64,000 nt of DNA, taken from NCBI RefSeq assembly GCF_937616625.2, contig NC_065575.1, positions 31,247,001-31,311,000 of the forward strand, written 5' to 3'. Positions 1-9,252 of this stretch are shown here, piece after piece. Within the stretch, counting starts at the first letter, position 1; each line of letters opens with the position of its first letter. The stretch is from Mercurialis annua (Eukaryota; Streptophyta; Magnoliopsida; Malpighiales; Euphorbiaceae). A program made the translations under genes and the position numbers. Below the pieces are notes generated by a model. That model saw nothing but the letters and a program-made list of their open reading frames with translations, was not told the DNA's origin and did no database searches.

Positions 1-11
1 GAATGAAATTA

Positions 12-16
12 GTTAT
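12..16. repeat. Target-site duplication GTTAT, left copy
   Basis: GTTAT lies directly before the LTR start at 17 and again directly after the LTR end (5528-5532). A matching 5-bp pair at both outer borders is the normal footprint of LTR-retrotransposon integration and fixes the limits of the element between them. Confidence 0.9.
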
Positions 17-231
17 TGTTGACATCGGCCCAAAAAACATGGTTATCAAGTGATGGGCTGTCAAGGAAGAGAGCATAATGGGCTGCAATGGGACCGGGCC
101 CATATTAGCTATTTTTATTATTGCCTTTAGATTTTTAGCTGAGTTAGACTTTTAGTCTTACCAGGTTAGGGTTTAATTAAGTGTTTTAGTTTTAATTCGC
201 TTCTTTTTCCTATTATTAGGGGATTTGTCCC

Positions 232-239
232 TATAAATA
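232..239 (+). promoter_or_regulatory. TATA box of the 5' LTR
   Basis: TATAAATA lies about 215 bp into the LTR, after a pyrimidine-rich stretch, and is repeated at 4828-4835 in the 3' LTR. It would start transcription near 260-270, which puts the whole downstream array into the element's RNA leader. The transcription start itself is not visible. Confidence 0.7.
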
Positions 240-473
240 GTGATTTTTATCAAATTAATAGAGACAACACAAATCAATCAACAAAAACACAACTTCAAAG
301 CCCTGCGCTTTTCTATCCCCAACCCCCGCGGTTGGTTAATTTAGGAGTAGATGGACATCAATCCCGCTTAGGTTTCTTAACCTCCGGATCGATACTGTTA
401 GATTTAGTTTAGCTGGTTACTTTTGTTCCGTTTGCGGAACACGTTTGCGGAACAGGTTCCCTCGCGGAACATG

Positions 474-1042
474 TTCGCCTCGCGGAACACGTTCGCCTCG
501 CGGAACACGTTCGCCTCGCGGAACACGTTCGCCTCGCGGAACACGTTCGCCTCGCGGAACACGTTCGCCTCGCGGAACACGTTCGCCTCGCGGAACACGT
601 TCGCCTCGCGGAACACGTTCGCCTCGCGGAACACGTTCGCCTCGCGGAACACGTTCGCCTCGCGGAACACGTTCGCCTCGCGGAACACGTTCGCCTCGCG
701 GAACACGTTCGCCTCGCGGAACACGTTCGCCTCGCGGAACACGTTCGCCTCGCGGAACACGTTCGCCTCGCGGAACACGTTCGCCTCGCGGAACACGTTC
801 GCCTCGCGGAACACGTTCGCCTCGCGGAACACGTTCGCCTCGCGAGACACGTTCGCCTCGCGAGACACGTTCGCCTCGCGAGACACGTTCGCCTCGCGAG
901 ACACGTTCGCCTCGCGAGACACGTTCGTTTGCGAGACACGTTCGTTTGCGAGACACGTTCGTTTGCGAGACACGTTCGTTTGCGAGACACGTTCGTTTGC
1001 GAGACACGTTCGTTTGCGAGACACGTTCGTTTGCGAGACAAG
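474..1042 (+). repeat. Hypervariable 18/17-bp tandem array, 5' LTR
   Basis: There are 20 units of type A (TTCGCCTCGCGGAACACG) at 474-833, then 5 of type B (GGAACACG replaced by GAGACACG) at 834-923, then 7 of the 17-bp type C (TTCGTTTGCGAGACACG, the last one ending AAG) at 924-1042. The order A-B-C is the same in the other LTR. Because 18 is a multiple of three and the unit contains no stop, the array reads open in several frames on both strands. I regard those ORFs as by-products, not genes. Confidence 0.95.
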
Positions 1043-1225
1043 TTTGCAAACACCGGAGGAGATCAGCTCATCGAGCCATTTGGCCGATCGGCGGATCATG
1101 ACAAGTTTGCAAGACCTATTTTGCGAGACTTGATCGACTTGAACGATTAAAGCATCAAACCGAAACAGATCCCAATCATAAATTCAAAGATTCGAGTGGC
1201 GGATTATTTCCACGCGAACATCTTT

Positions 1226-1244
1226 TGGCGACTCCACTGGGGAC
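1226..1244 (+). other. Primer-binding site
   Basis: TGGCGACTCCACTGGGGAC begins 5 nt after the end of the 5' LTR. It has the form expected to pair with the 3' end of a tRNA ending in CCA. From memory, PBSs of this form are typical of Tat/Ogre elements and are assigned to tRNA-Arg; I could not check the tRNA. Confidence 0.8.
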
Positions 1245-1357
1245 ATGTTTATGGTTAGCACAAAAATCGGTACTAAAGAGCTAAAAGATATACACGCTCA
1301 ATGAGTCGATCAAGCTTATTCGAAGGAAGCGAGACGCCATGAGATTTAGACTCTGAT

Positions 1358-1759
1358 TTGGAAGCGATCATGACCAAGAGAGACAAGAACCAACTGTCGC
1401 ACGAGGGAACTACTATACCTCCCACAGAAGGAAAATCGGTCGATCTCATAGTTAAAAATTTCAACCAATTCGAAGATAACGATTCGAGTGACGATAATCG
1501 TTTCCTATCCCTAAATCCTTCAACATTATCAATGGCCGATTCTATAACCATGAGGAATAAGATCACGCATGAAAATCGGCCAAGATATTATGAAGGAGAC
1601 CAATTAGCGAGAGCCATGAAGACCGTACTTGACGAAAAAAATGACTGTTCAAAGAGATATCAAGTCGGACATAGGAAGAAGCCTATTAAGCATAAACGGT
1701 ATTATGTCAAAAGTCATGGCTCGACAAAACATCGCCGAGACTACCATCAAGATGGTTGA
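1358..1759 (+). CDS. Unrecognised short ORF (133 aa), possible gag remnant
   Basis: This is the first ORF after the PBS of the Tat-like element, where gag would start. It encodes a hydrophilic, charged protein with a basic C-terminal end rich in Lys, Arg and His. I see no zinc knuckle or other known motif. It overlaps the next ORF in another frame, which may mean that a longer reading frame was broken by an indel. Its function is unknown and it may not be translated. Confidence 0.3.
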   Translation: MEAIMTKRDKNQLSHEGTTIPPTEGKSVDLIVKNFNQFEDNDSSDDNRFLSLNPSTLSMADSITMRNKITHENRPRYYEGDQLARAMKTVLDEKNDCSKRYQVGHRKKPIKHKRYYVKSHGSTKHRRDYHQDG

Positions 1760-2366
1760 TCTTGGCTACACACCAACACGGATCGGCTCGCAAAGAGGGA
1801 CTGCCGATCAGACGCAACCGATCAATCGATCTGGTATGAAGTACGATGCTGCAGATCACAGAAATGATGTGAGATACATGGAGTATTGTGTGGCCAATCA
1901 CAATAATGCTTCAAGCCATATACATAATGGTGCAGTTGATCACAATAGTGCTTCAAAACACATGAAGTATGGTGTGGCCGATCATTTGGCGGATCAAATC
2001 CAGACACCGAAAGAGATCAGCTCATCGAGCCATTTGGCCGATCTGATCAAAACACTGGAGATCACCTCGTTGAGGTATTTGGCCGATCTGATCCAAATGT
2101 CGGAGGAGATCACCTCGCCGAATCATTCGGTCGATCTGATCAAAAAGCCGGAGGAAATAATCTCTCTGAATCATTTGGTCGATGTGATCAAAACACTGAA
2201 GATCACCTCGTCGAGGTATTTGGCCGATCTAATCCAAAACGGAGAAGGAGATCCGCATTCGAGTTCATTGGCGGGACGACTACTTGAAGATCGGTCCGAT
2301 ATAATGGTGATCATCTTTACAAAGGAGATCAGATTATCAAGTATATTTTGTCGCGCCTTAATGTGA
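1629..2366 (+). CDS. Unrecognised ORF (245 aa) with 15-16-residue repeats
   Basis: The predicted product is rich in His, Asn, Ser and Asp. From about residue 120 it consists of imperfect 15-16-residue repeats built on a HLADLIxxxEEITS-like theme, encoded by DNA repeats at about 1984-2240. I recognise no enzyme or structural domain. A closely related segment, in the frame reading QTPEEISSSSHLAD, also occurs in the LTR at about 1050-1100. Lack of a recognisable function and overlap with the preceding ORF keep confidence low. Confidence 0.3.
   Translation: MTKKMTVQRDIKSDIGRSLLSINGIMSKVMARQNIAETTIKMVDLGYTPTRIGSQRGTADQTQPINRSGMKYDAADHRNDVRYMEYCVANHNNASSHIHNGAVDHNSASKHMKYGVADHLADQIQTPKEISSSSHLADLIKTLEITSLRYLADLIQMSEEITSPNHSVDLIKKPEEIISLNHLVDVIKTLKITSSRYLADLIQNGEGDPHSSSLAGRLLEDRSDIMVIIFTKEIRLSSIFCRALM
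1984..2240 (+). repeat. Imperfect 45-48-bp tandem repeats in the interior
   Basis: Five or so units run from a GATCTGATCNAA start through a GAGATCACCTCG core to a TATTTGGCC or CATTTGGTC end. They diverge by roughly a fifth to a third from each other. The block at 1050-1100 in the LTR matches the same unit. Confidence 0.75.
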
Positions 2367-3470
2367 GATCAGATTGTCAAAAAGGCGATAAGGCATATGA
2401 CTCATTTTTAAGAACGAATCAAGACGCTGGGGGGCAAGGCCGACTTGGTGTATATGGATGTCAAGGAACAAGTAATTTGATATCGCCGATCGAAAAGATG
2501 AAGAATGGAGTAAGCTCATTCGGCGTTCTGCTAGTGAGACATGATCATTTTGGTTCGCTAGTGAGACTTGATCACTTTGTTCCGCTAGTAAGGTATTTGA
2601 TTATTTCGGAAACATGGTGTTCAAGATTATGGTTTTTCATAAAATCATAATATGACGGTATTCTTGTCGATCATATACTTTTTGTCGAGTCCAATCCGAA
2701 GTAGCCGAGTCCAATCCGAAGTAGGCTGCACATCGTCACGCGATTCAAACACATACTTGGAATAGATCATGACAAAAGGCGACAAGTCAGGGTTACAACC
2801 GCAAAAGGGGACCGACGTACCCTCCGTTGTAACAACGACCGTCGAGTTTCAGCTGCAAAAGGGGATCGACGCACCCCCGTTGGGACGACGACCGCATAGT
2901 CAAGCATCCGAACCAAGTGCATGGAAGGAGACAAATGATTATGTCTGCAACCTACCTCCCACTCGCCTCACACTATCACGTGTTGATTTCCTAACCGTAC
3001 ATGATTTGGCCTAAGAAAACTCCGGTTGAAGATCAGCCTAAGAAAGCTCCGGTTCTTAGAAAAAACACACCTGCCATGGTCGCACACAAGGTTACACCTA
3101 CTGCGATCTTCAAAAATGGTACGACGACCATGATCGCCGACAATGGTTTACCCATCACGGATGTCAAGAATGGTAAATACAGGAGAACAGTGTTTGAGAG
3201 AATTTATGAAGTACGTTGCCCAATGTACAAAACATGCTTCAAGACGGAGCAATATGTGTGCCGTCAACATTCGAAAACTTTCAAGCCAAAATCTGATCCG
3301 CTAGTGACAGTCACACTCGGGGGCAAGAGCCGATCATCCATAATGCAAAAATCTGATGATTAGTAAATACAAGTCGATCAGGGATAAAGTTTGCATACTT
3401 CCCGAAAATGGTGCGATACGATCAACGAAATGCATTTACGAGCAAGACCCTACATGAGTGTTTCGTGCAA
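2367..3470 (+). other. Interior of Tat-like element, short ORFs only
   Basis: This stretch contains small open frames at 2348-2650, 2769-3014 and 3001-3363. The last encodes 120 residues with a basic, Pro/Lys-rich start and four Cys in its second half (CPMYKTC, then VCRQH), but they do not form a standard zinc-knuckle spacing. At 2804-2880 a short direct repeat (CAAAAGGGG.CGACG.ACCC) is present. I recognise no retroelement protein. Confidence 0.5.
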
Positions 3471-3471
3471 A

Positions 3472-4147
3472 GATCGACATATTTACTTAAGAGTGTTGTC
3501 AGCATAATCTTGTTGATCGATCAGCGGCCGATCATTGGTTGTTCACACTTGTGATAAAACGCAATGATCGGCCAAACAAGAGTGTGTTGTGCGACGATCG
3601 ACATCTTTACTTAAGATTGCTGTGAGCATAATCTTGTTGATCGATCGGCGGCCGATCATTCGTTGTTCACACTTGTGATAAAATGCAATGATCGGCCAAA
3701 CAAGAGTGTGTTGTGCAACGATCGACATCTTTACTTAAGATTAATGTAAGCATAATCTTGTTGATCGATCGGCGGCCAATCATTGGTTGTTCACACTTGT
3801 GATAAAACGCAATGATCGACCAAACAAGAGTGTTTTGTGCAAAGATCGACATCTTTAATTAAGATTGTTGTGAGCATAATCTTGTTGATCGATCGGCGGC
3901 CGATCATTGGTTGTTCACACATGTGATAAAACTCAACGATCGGCCAAATAAGAGTATTTTGTGCAAAGATCGACATCTTTAATTAAGATTGTTGTGAGCA
4001 TAATCTTGTTGAACGATCAGCCAAACAAGCGTGTTTTGTGCAAAGATCGACAACTTTAATTAAGATTGTTGTGAGCATAATCTTGTTGATCGATCGGCGG
4101 CCGATCATTGGTTGTTCACACTTGTGATAAAACGCAATGATCGGCCA
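3472..4147 (+). repeat. 124-bp tandem repeat near the 3' LTR
   Basis: Units start with GATCGACAT at 3472, 3596, 3720 and 3844, exactly 124 bp apart. They are followed by a shortened 77-bp unit at 3968-4044 and a partial one at 4045-4147. Each unit contains the palindrome-rich core GATCGATCGGCGGCCGATCA. Satellite-like repeats at this place, between coding region and 3' LTR, are a known habit of Tat/Ogre-type elements. Confidence 0.95.
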
Positions 4148-4598
4148 AATCCTTGCTCGAGAAGCTTAATGAGACGACGGCGGTGTTTGAACTCAATGTA
4201 ACCTACGAGAAGATCGGCGATGAGTTGGCTCGTAGAGAGGGCGTGATGATCGGCGACGGGATTGGCTCGGTGGAGACAAAGCGGCGAAGCTTAGGATCGG
4301 CAGGTGTATTTGATCGACAGAGGTCGTGGGCGTGAGGATCGGCAGGTGTATTTGATCAACATAGGTCGTGTACGTGATGATCGGCGATGGGTTTGTTCGG
4401 CAGGTTGTGGAGATCGGCGAAGCTACTAACCCCGTGATGATCGGCGAAGACTTGCTTTAGGGTTTAATAAGAAATTTTGGAGAGTTTCCTTTTATAGAGT
4501 CCCAAAGTGAGAATGTTGAAGGATCATAAGAGGAAATAAATGCTTGGAGATGGGCCTCTTTTTAAAAAAGAACAAGCCTATGATTTAAACAATATAAG
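4148..4598 (+). other. GATCGGC-rich 3' untranslated stretch
   Basis: This non-coding region is rich in GATCGGCG and GATCGGCAGG motifs. It includes a 42-bp direct repeat (copies starting at 4293 and 4335, AGGATCGGCAGGTGTATTTG). A 60-codon open frame at 4153-4335 shows no recognisable feature. Confidence 0.6.
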
Positions 4599-4612
4599 CT
4601 TGTTGGGGGCAT
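4599..4612 (+). other. Polypurine tract region
   Basis: CTTGTTGGGGGCAT lies directly before the TGTTGACA start of the 3' LTR. The G-run followed by CAT is where plus-strand DNA synthesis would be primed. It is less purine-pure than usual, but the position is exact. Confidence 0.7.
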
Positions 4613-5527
4613 TGTTGACATCGGCCCAAAAAACATGGTTATCAAGTGATGGGCTGTCAAGGAAGAGAGCATAATGGGCTGCAATGGAACCGGGCCCATA
4701 TTAGCTATTTTTATTATTGCCTTTAGATTTTTAGCTGAGTTAGACTTTTAGTCTTACCAGGTTAGGGTTTAATTAAGTGTTTTAGTTTTAATTCGCTTCT
4801 TTTTCCTATTATTAGGGGATTTGTCCCTATAAATAGTGATTTTTATCAAATTAATAGAGACAACACAAATCAATCAACAAAAACACAACTTCAAAGCCCT
4901 GCGCTTTTCTATCCCCAACCCCCGCGGTTGGTTAATTTAGGAGTAGATGGACATCAATCCCGCTTAGGTTTCTTAACCTCCGGATCGATACTGTTAGATT
5001 TAGTTTAGCTGGTTACTTTTGTTCCGTTTGCGGAACACGTTTGCGGAACAGGTTCCCTCGCGGAACATGTTCGCCTCGCGGAACACGTTCGCCTCGCGGA
5101 ACACGTTCGCCTCGCGGAACACGTTCGCCTCGCGGAACACGTTCGCCTCGCGGAACACGTTCGCCTCGCGGAACACGTTCGCCTCGCGAGACACGTTCGC
5201 CTCGCGAGACACGTTCGTTTGCGAGACACGTTCGTTTGCGAGACACGTTCGTTTGCGAGACACGTTCGTTTGCGAGACACGTTCGTTTGCGAGACACGTT
5301 CGTTTGCGAGACACGTTCGTTTGCGAGACACGTTCGTTTGCGAGACAAGTTTGCAAACACCGGAGGAGATCAGCGCATCGAGCCATTTGGCCGATCGGCG
5401 GATCATGACAAGTTTGCAAGACCTATTTTGCGAGACTTGATCGACTTGAACGATTAAAGCATCAAACCGAAACAGATCCCAATCATAAATTCAAAGATTC
5501 GAGTGGCGGATTATTTCCACGCGAACA
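4613..5527 (+). repeat. 3' LTR of the Tat/Ogre-like element
   Basis: This 915-bp LTR starts and ends like the 5' LTR and has a TATA box at 4828-4835. Its array (5070-5349) has 6 type-A, 2 type-B and 8 type-C units, against 20, 5 and 7 in the 5' LTR. I noticed only G/A near 4686 and T/G near 5374 as differences elsewhere. GTTAT follows at 5528-5532. Confidence 0.9.
5070..5349 (+). repeat. Hypervariable 18/17-bp tandem array, 3' LTR
   Basis: Type A units run 5070-5177, type B 5178-5213 and type C 5214-5349, in the same A-B-C order and with the same boundary sequences as in the 5' LTR. Expansion or contraction must therefore have occurred inside the blocks. Confidence 0.95.
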
Positions 5528-5597
5528 GTTATATAGTTAAAACTAAATATAAACTTAAATAAAATATATTATAAATTAGTCTAATTCAATTTATTTA

Positions 5598-5905
5598 GGC
5601 CAAATGACAAAAAAGGCCAAACCTTTTATGAAAGTTTCATAAAAGTCTAAATCTTTCAATTTTATCAAATTTGTCCTAAAATGCATGATTTCGTTTCAAT
5701 TTTGTCCAACTACACAATTTTACTTATGTGGCGCTGATGTATGGCATGCCACATCGGCGCCACGTAGGCGCCACATGAGCAAAATTACATAATTGGACAA
5801 AATTGAAACGAAATCATGCATTTCAGGACAAATTAGATAAAATTGAAAGGTTTGAACTTTTGTGAAACTTTCATGAAAAATTTGGCCTTTTTTGGTTATT
5901 TGACC
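5598..5905. mobile_element. MULE-type MITE with long terminal inverted repeats
   Basis: The 308-bp element is nearly a complete palindrome. GGCCAAATGACAAAAAAGGCC at the left end matches the complement of the right end, and the arms pair through AATTTTGTCC and AAATCATGCAT blocks to a GC-rich centre near 5735-5775. It is flanked by perfect 9-bp duplications ATTTATTTA (5589-5597 and 5906-5914), the size made by Mutator-like transposases. It has no coding capacity. Confidence 0.9.
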
Positions 5906-6084
5906 ATTTATTTATTACAAATTTAGAAAATAAAAAATATATATACATATATGTATATTTTACACTTTTTATTAATACATGAGTAAGACTAATAAGATAT
6001 TTCACTTGTTAAAATTGAAAAATATAGTTGTTTGGTGGTCGGAACCAAGGTGCTCGTGATCGGATACGTGGTAGTGAAACCCGC

Positions 6085-6965
6085 CGTGGTATGCGTAAAC
6101 TCAATATAAACTCAATGACGACTTAATGTCAATTTAATGTCAACTTTATTATTTATACTACGAAAAGTAATTTATAAAATAACAAATAAACTAATAGTAA
6201 TTTGAAAGTATACTATCTGCGGTTTTATTAAAATAAATCGAAAGTAAATTTTAAATAAGTGAACTGAATATAAATTTTGTAATAAATTATTATAATTTTA
6301 AAAATTAACTTAATATCAACTCAATTTAAATTTAACATCAACTCAACGTTGACTCAATGTCAACTCAATGACGACTTAATGTCAACTCAATGTAAACCTA
6401 TTGTCAACTTAATGTAACGATAATGTCAACTCATGGTAAACTTAACGTCAAACCGAAGTAATGTTTTTAATAAATTATTGTAATTTTGAAATGTAACTTA
6501 ATATCAACCCAATGTAAACTTAATATCAACTTAAGTCCAACTTTATGTCAACTCAAAGTAAATCTAATATCAACTCAAAGTAAACTGAATATACTAAATG
6601 TCAATCCAAAGTAAATTTTTTAGTAAATTATTATAATTTTAAAAATTAACTTAATATCAACTAACGTCGAGTTAATGTCAACTCAATGTAAATTTAATAT
6701 AAACTAAATGTCAATTTGAAGTAATGTTTTTAGTAAATTATTATAATTTTAAAAATTAACTTAATACGAACTGACTGTAAACTTAATATTAACTGAATGT
6801 ACACCTAATAATAACTAAATGTAAACTAAATGTCAATATGAAGTAATTTTTTTAGTAAATTATTATAATTTTAAAAATTAACTTAATACACATTCAATGT
6901 AAACTTAATATCATCTCAATGTAAACCTAATATAAACTCAATGTAAATTTGATGTAAACTCGGTA
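6085..6965. repeat. Degenerate AT-rich minisatellite
   Basis: The region is made of short AACTCAATGTAAAC / ACTTAATATCAACT phrases. A longer unit containing TTAGTAAATTATTATAATTT recurs near 6282, 6465, 6621, 6731 and 6852, so the higher-order period is irregular (about 110-185 bp). I see no gene and no flanking terminal repeats. Confidence 0.75.
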
Positions 6966-7008
6966 TAAGGGTGTGACTATATAAAATATATGGTGAAAGA
7001 TATCAACA

Positions 7009-7118
7009 TCAAACATTTGCCTTGGTAGTAAAATACTTGGTCATAAACATTAAAAGGTCATGGGTTCAAGTGATATAAGGAGCAAAATACTTATTTTCAT
7101 TTATATTTTTAAAGTTTA
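7009..7118 (+). mobile_element. Possible tRNA-derived SINE fragment
   Basis: An A-box-like CTTGGTAGTA (7021-7030) is followed about 33 bp later by GGTTCAAGT (7063-7071), which resembles the RNA polymerase III B box. A T-rich tail follows. Spacing fits tRNA-derived plant SINEs, but there is no clear target duplication and I cannot name a family. Confidence 0.3.
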
Positions 7119-7332
7119 ACTTATGTTGACCGTCGGTGGCCGGTCAGAAATCGGCTATAAGTCGGCCATTTGTCGGCAGAAGTTGCCCGGAAATTCGTCG
7201 AATTTTGCAGGAAGTTGGTTGGAGGTGGTCGGTTGGAAGTTCGTTGAAGGTCGCCGAAATTTCGTCGGAGTGGGCCGGAATTTGGCCGGTGTCCGGCTGG
7301 AAATTGGCCGGTGGTCGATGGTGGTTGGTTGG
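7119..7332. repeat. GGCCGG/CGG-rich low-complexity stretch
   Basis: This is a G-rich stretch of repeated TCGGCC, GGCCGG and GGTTGG words. It reads open in more than one frame, but composition explains that. It ends in the target site of the LARD-like element: GTTGG at 7328-7332 is repeated at 18439-18443, so 18444 onward is its original continuation. Confidence 0.55.
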
Positions 7333-8282
7333 TGTCACGACCCGAATTCCACCCTAATCCAAGTCACGACCGGCGCTAGGGAATGGGAATGGTTGTTCCG
7401 AAACCCGTAGCAAGCCTAGAACCTCTAGAAATTTTTCGCAAATATTATTAAAAGATCGCACCTCGCTTACGATCCGTTTTCAGAAAATACCGTTAAAACT
7501 TTTCTCTTTTAACCAAACACATTTCTGAAAACACACATATAGGCAAAATCTGGTTTTAGAAGTACTGGTTGGATAACCTCGTTATCTCAACCCTCGCTTC
7601 CTTCTGAAAACCTGGCGTGGTGATTATTGGAAACCAGGGACTTATCTTTCGCTTGCCTTAACACATAGGCATCCCTGTTCCAGACCACACGCCACCGTTA
7701 ATATGTTTAATAAAATAATGCGGACACCTTTGCATCTCGCAACGGTGGTATTAAACATATTAAAATACACAGCGGACCAGTTACACATAGCCGGCGAATA
7801 TAAAACATACTGTTTTTGACCCTCACAAAAACACACGAGGCCGACTCGGTAACTAGATACAATATGCCACTAAGCAGCCACCCAATAGGTACACACCTGC
7901 ACTAGATCCTATCAGAGTGTCTAAACAGAGGACTAGTGCCACGGCTGCTGGCACATCACACCTATACTATTGCAGCATACTAAGAGTACAAAATCCTATG
8001 TACATTACCAAAGAAGAGCTTTCCTGAAGAAGGGATGTGGAAGCTCGACTGACCCCAAAGCTTGTTTCCTGTAAAATGGGATAGCAACAACGGGGTCAGA
8101 AATATAAATATTTCTGAGTGAGTAAACAGTTTACAGGTAAATACCAAAATCGCATCATATATATAAAACAGTTATATATATAAAATATGTTACCAATATG
8201 TCGATCCATATGAAACCCTAGTCCACAATTGTCCTAACAGACACACTCATTTCACGAGCTTATAGACAACAGAATAAGGACC

Positions 8283-8521
8283 GTGACCCGAGTCACTGCC
8301 GTCCACTTCTGTATCTCTGGTACCTGGACCTTAATCATGAAACTGCCATCGCAGTTTTACCCGCGACCGTTACCGTATTACTGTCGTCTCAGGGTTTACC
8401 CGTGAAGTCAGGGCATCTACTTTCCCAATGACTTACACGACATGCATACCTCTATACCTCGACAGAAGTACATCTAAAAATCGGTGTTGGTGATCACGCA
8501 ACCCTATTGCCGCCCAATAGG
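8283..8521 (-). other. Mini-hairpin cluster in the LTR leader
   Basis: Three perfect small inverted repeats occur here: GTGAC-CCGA-GTCAC (8283-8296), AAACTGC-CATC-GCAGTTT (8340-8357) and CCTATTG-CCGCC-CAATAGG (8503-8521). The last one recurs at the matching place in every other complete LTR of this superfamily in the window, with the stem unchanged and the loop varied. The second LTR copy has them at 16058-16071, 16115-16132 and 16278-16296. Confidence 0.75.
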
Positions 8522-9252
8522 TAGCTCGTTCCAATGGACCTCTCTTGGCTAGTTTATACTATTGCGATTATGGATTTAAAACAGTTGAATACTGATATTC
8601 AAAAGTAAACACGTAAACTCACAGTACTGCTAAGTTACTACTTAGCACCGTCGTAGGTGTGACAGACTCCCCTGAGTCCTGGTCTGACTGCTGGACAGCT
8701 AGTCGGATCAAACATACAAAACACACAAGCCAAACATCAATACTCATTTCTGGTATAAACATCTAGGTCCTGAAACCTAGGTTTAATCAAATCATTCAAT
8801 TCACATAACACATAGCACGTATGGTCTCTTTCTCTCTAAAAACCATTTAAATTGTTTTCACCTCGAGAAAACGTTTAAACTTCACTCTAGAAGTCCCTTT
8901 AGGTATAGCTATACCTAAATAAAATTATTTAATAGTATAGACTTGATTGCCAAAACAATTCACAGTCGTATACTAATTATTTAGCAACATCGTTTGCTAA
9001 ATATTTAAAACCAGTTAAACGTCGACTATAACTCTTTTAAAGTCCTTTTTAAACGTTTAACTTTACTTTTAAAATCTCATTTTAAAAGTATATAGGTTTA
9101 GGTTTAAATCTCTTTTCACTTTACTTTTAAACAAATCATCGTTTTTTAAACACTTTTCGTTCGACAAAAACTACGTCAAACAAGTAGGGAAAAAACCCTA
9201 AAAGTCCTCCCCCCATTTGGCGTCGGACCTGCTGTGCATGGCACAACAGGTC

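Larger units (their letters stand above)
17..1220 (+). repeat. 5' LTR of the Tat/Ogre-like element
   Basis: This 1204-bp LTR runs TGTTGACATC...ACGCGAACA. A TATA box at 232-239 splits it into a short U3 and a long R-U5 leader, most of which is the 18/17-bp tandem array. The partner at 4613-5527 is 915 bp. The 289-bp difference equals the array difference exactly: 14 type-A and 3 type-B units of 18 bp more here, and one 17-bp type-C unit fewer. Confidence 0.9.
17..5527 (+). mobile_element. Non-autonomous Tat/Ogre-like LTR retrotransposon
   Basis: The element has two LTRs (17-1220 and 4613-5527) that begin TGTTGACATCGG and end GCGAACA, a PBS at 1226, a PPT before 4613 and a GTTAT target duplication. 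The 3.4-kb interior holds only short unrecognised ORFs; I find no protease, reverse transcriptase, RNase H or integrase motif, so it must depend on proteins from another element. The PBS form and the tandem repeats just before the 3' LTR are common in Tat/Ogre/Retand-type Ty3/gypsy elements (family knowledge); the assignment is inference. Outside the array the LTRs are collinear, and I noticed only about two substitutions (near 88 and 1068), so insertion was recent. Confidence 0.85.

Noticed and set aside
404..1133. Long open frames in nearly all frames on both strands across the 18-bp array (also 5000-5457)
   Set aside because: The unit length is a multiple of three and lacks stops, so openness in many frames is automatic. 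The array lies in an LTR leader and differs in length between the LTRs.
7123..7410. 95-codon Gly/Trp/Arg-rich frame
   Set aside because: It is in a GGCCGG low-complexity stretch and runs across the border of the LARD-like element.
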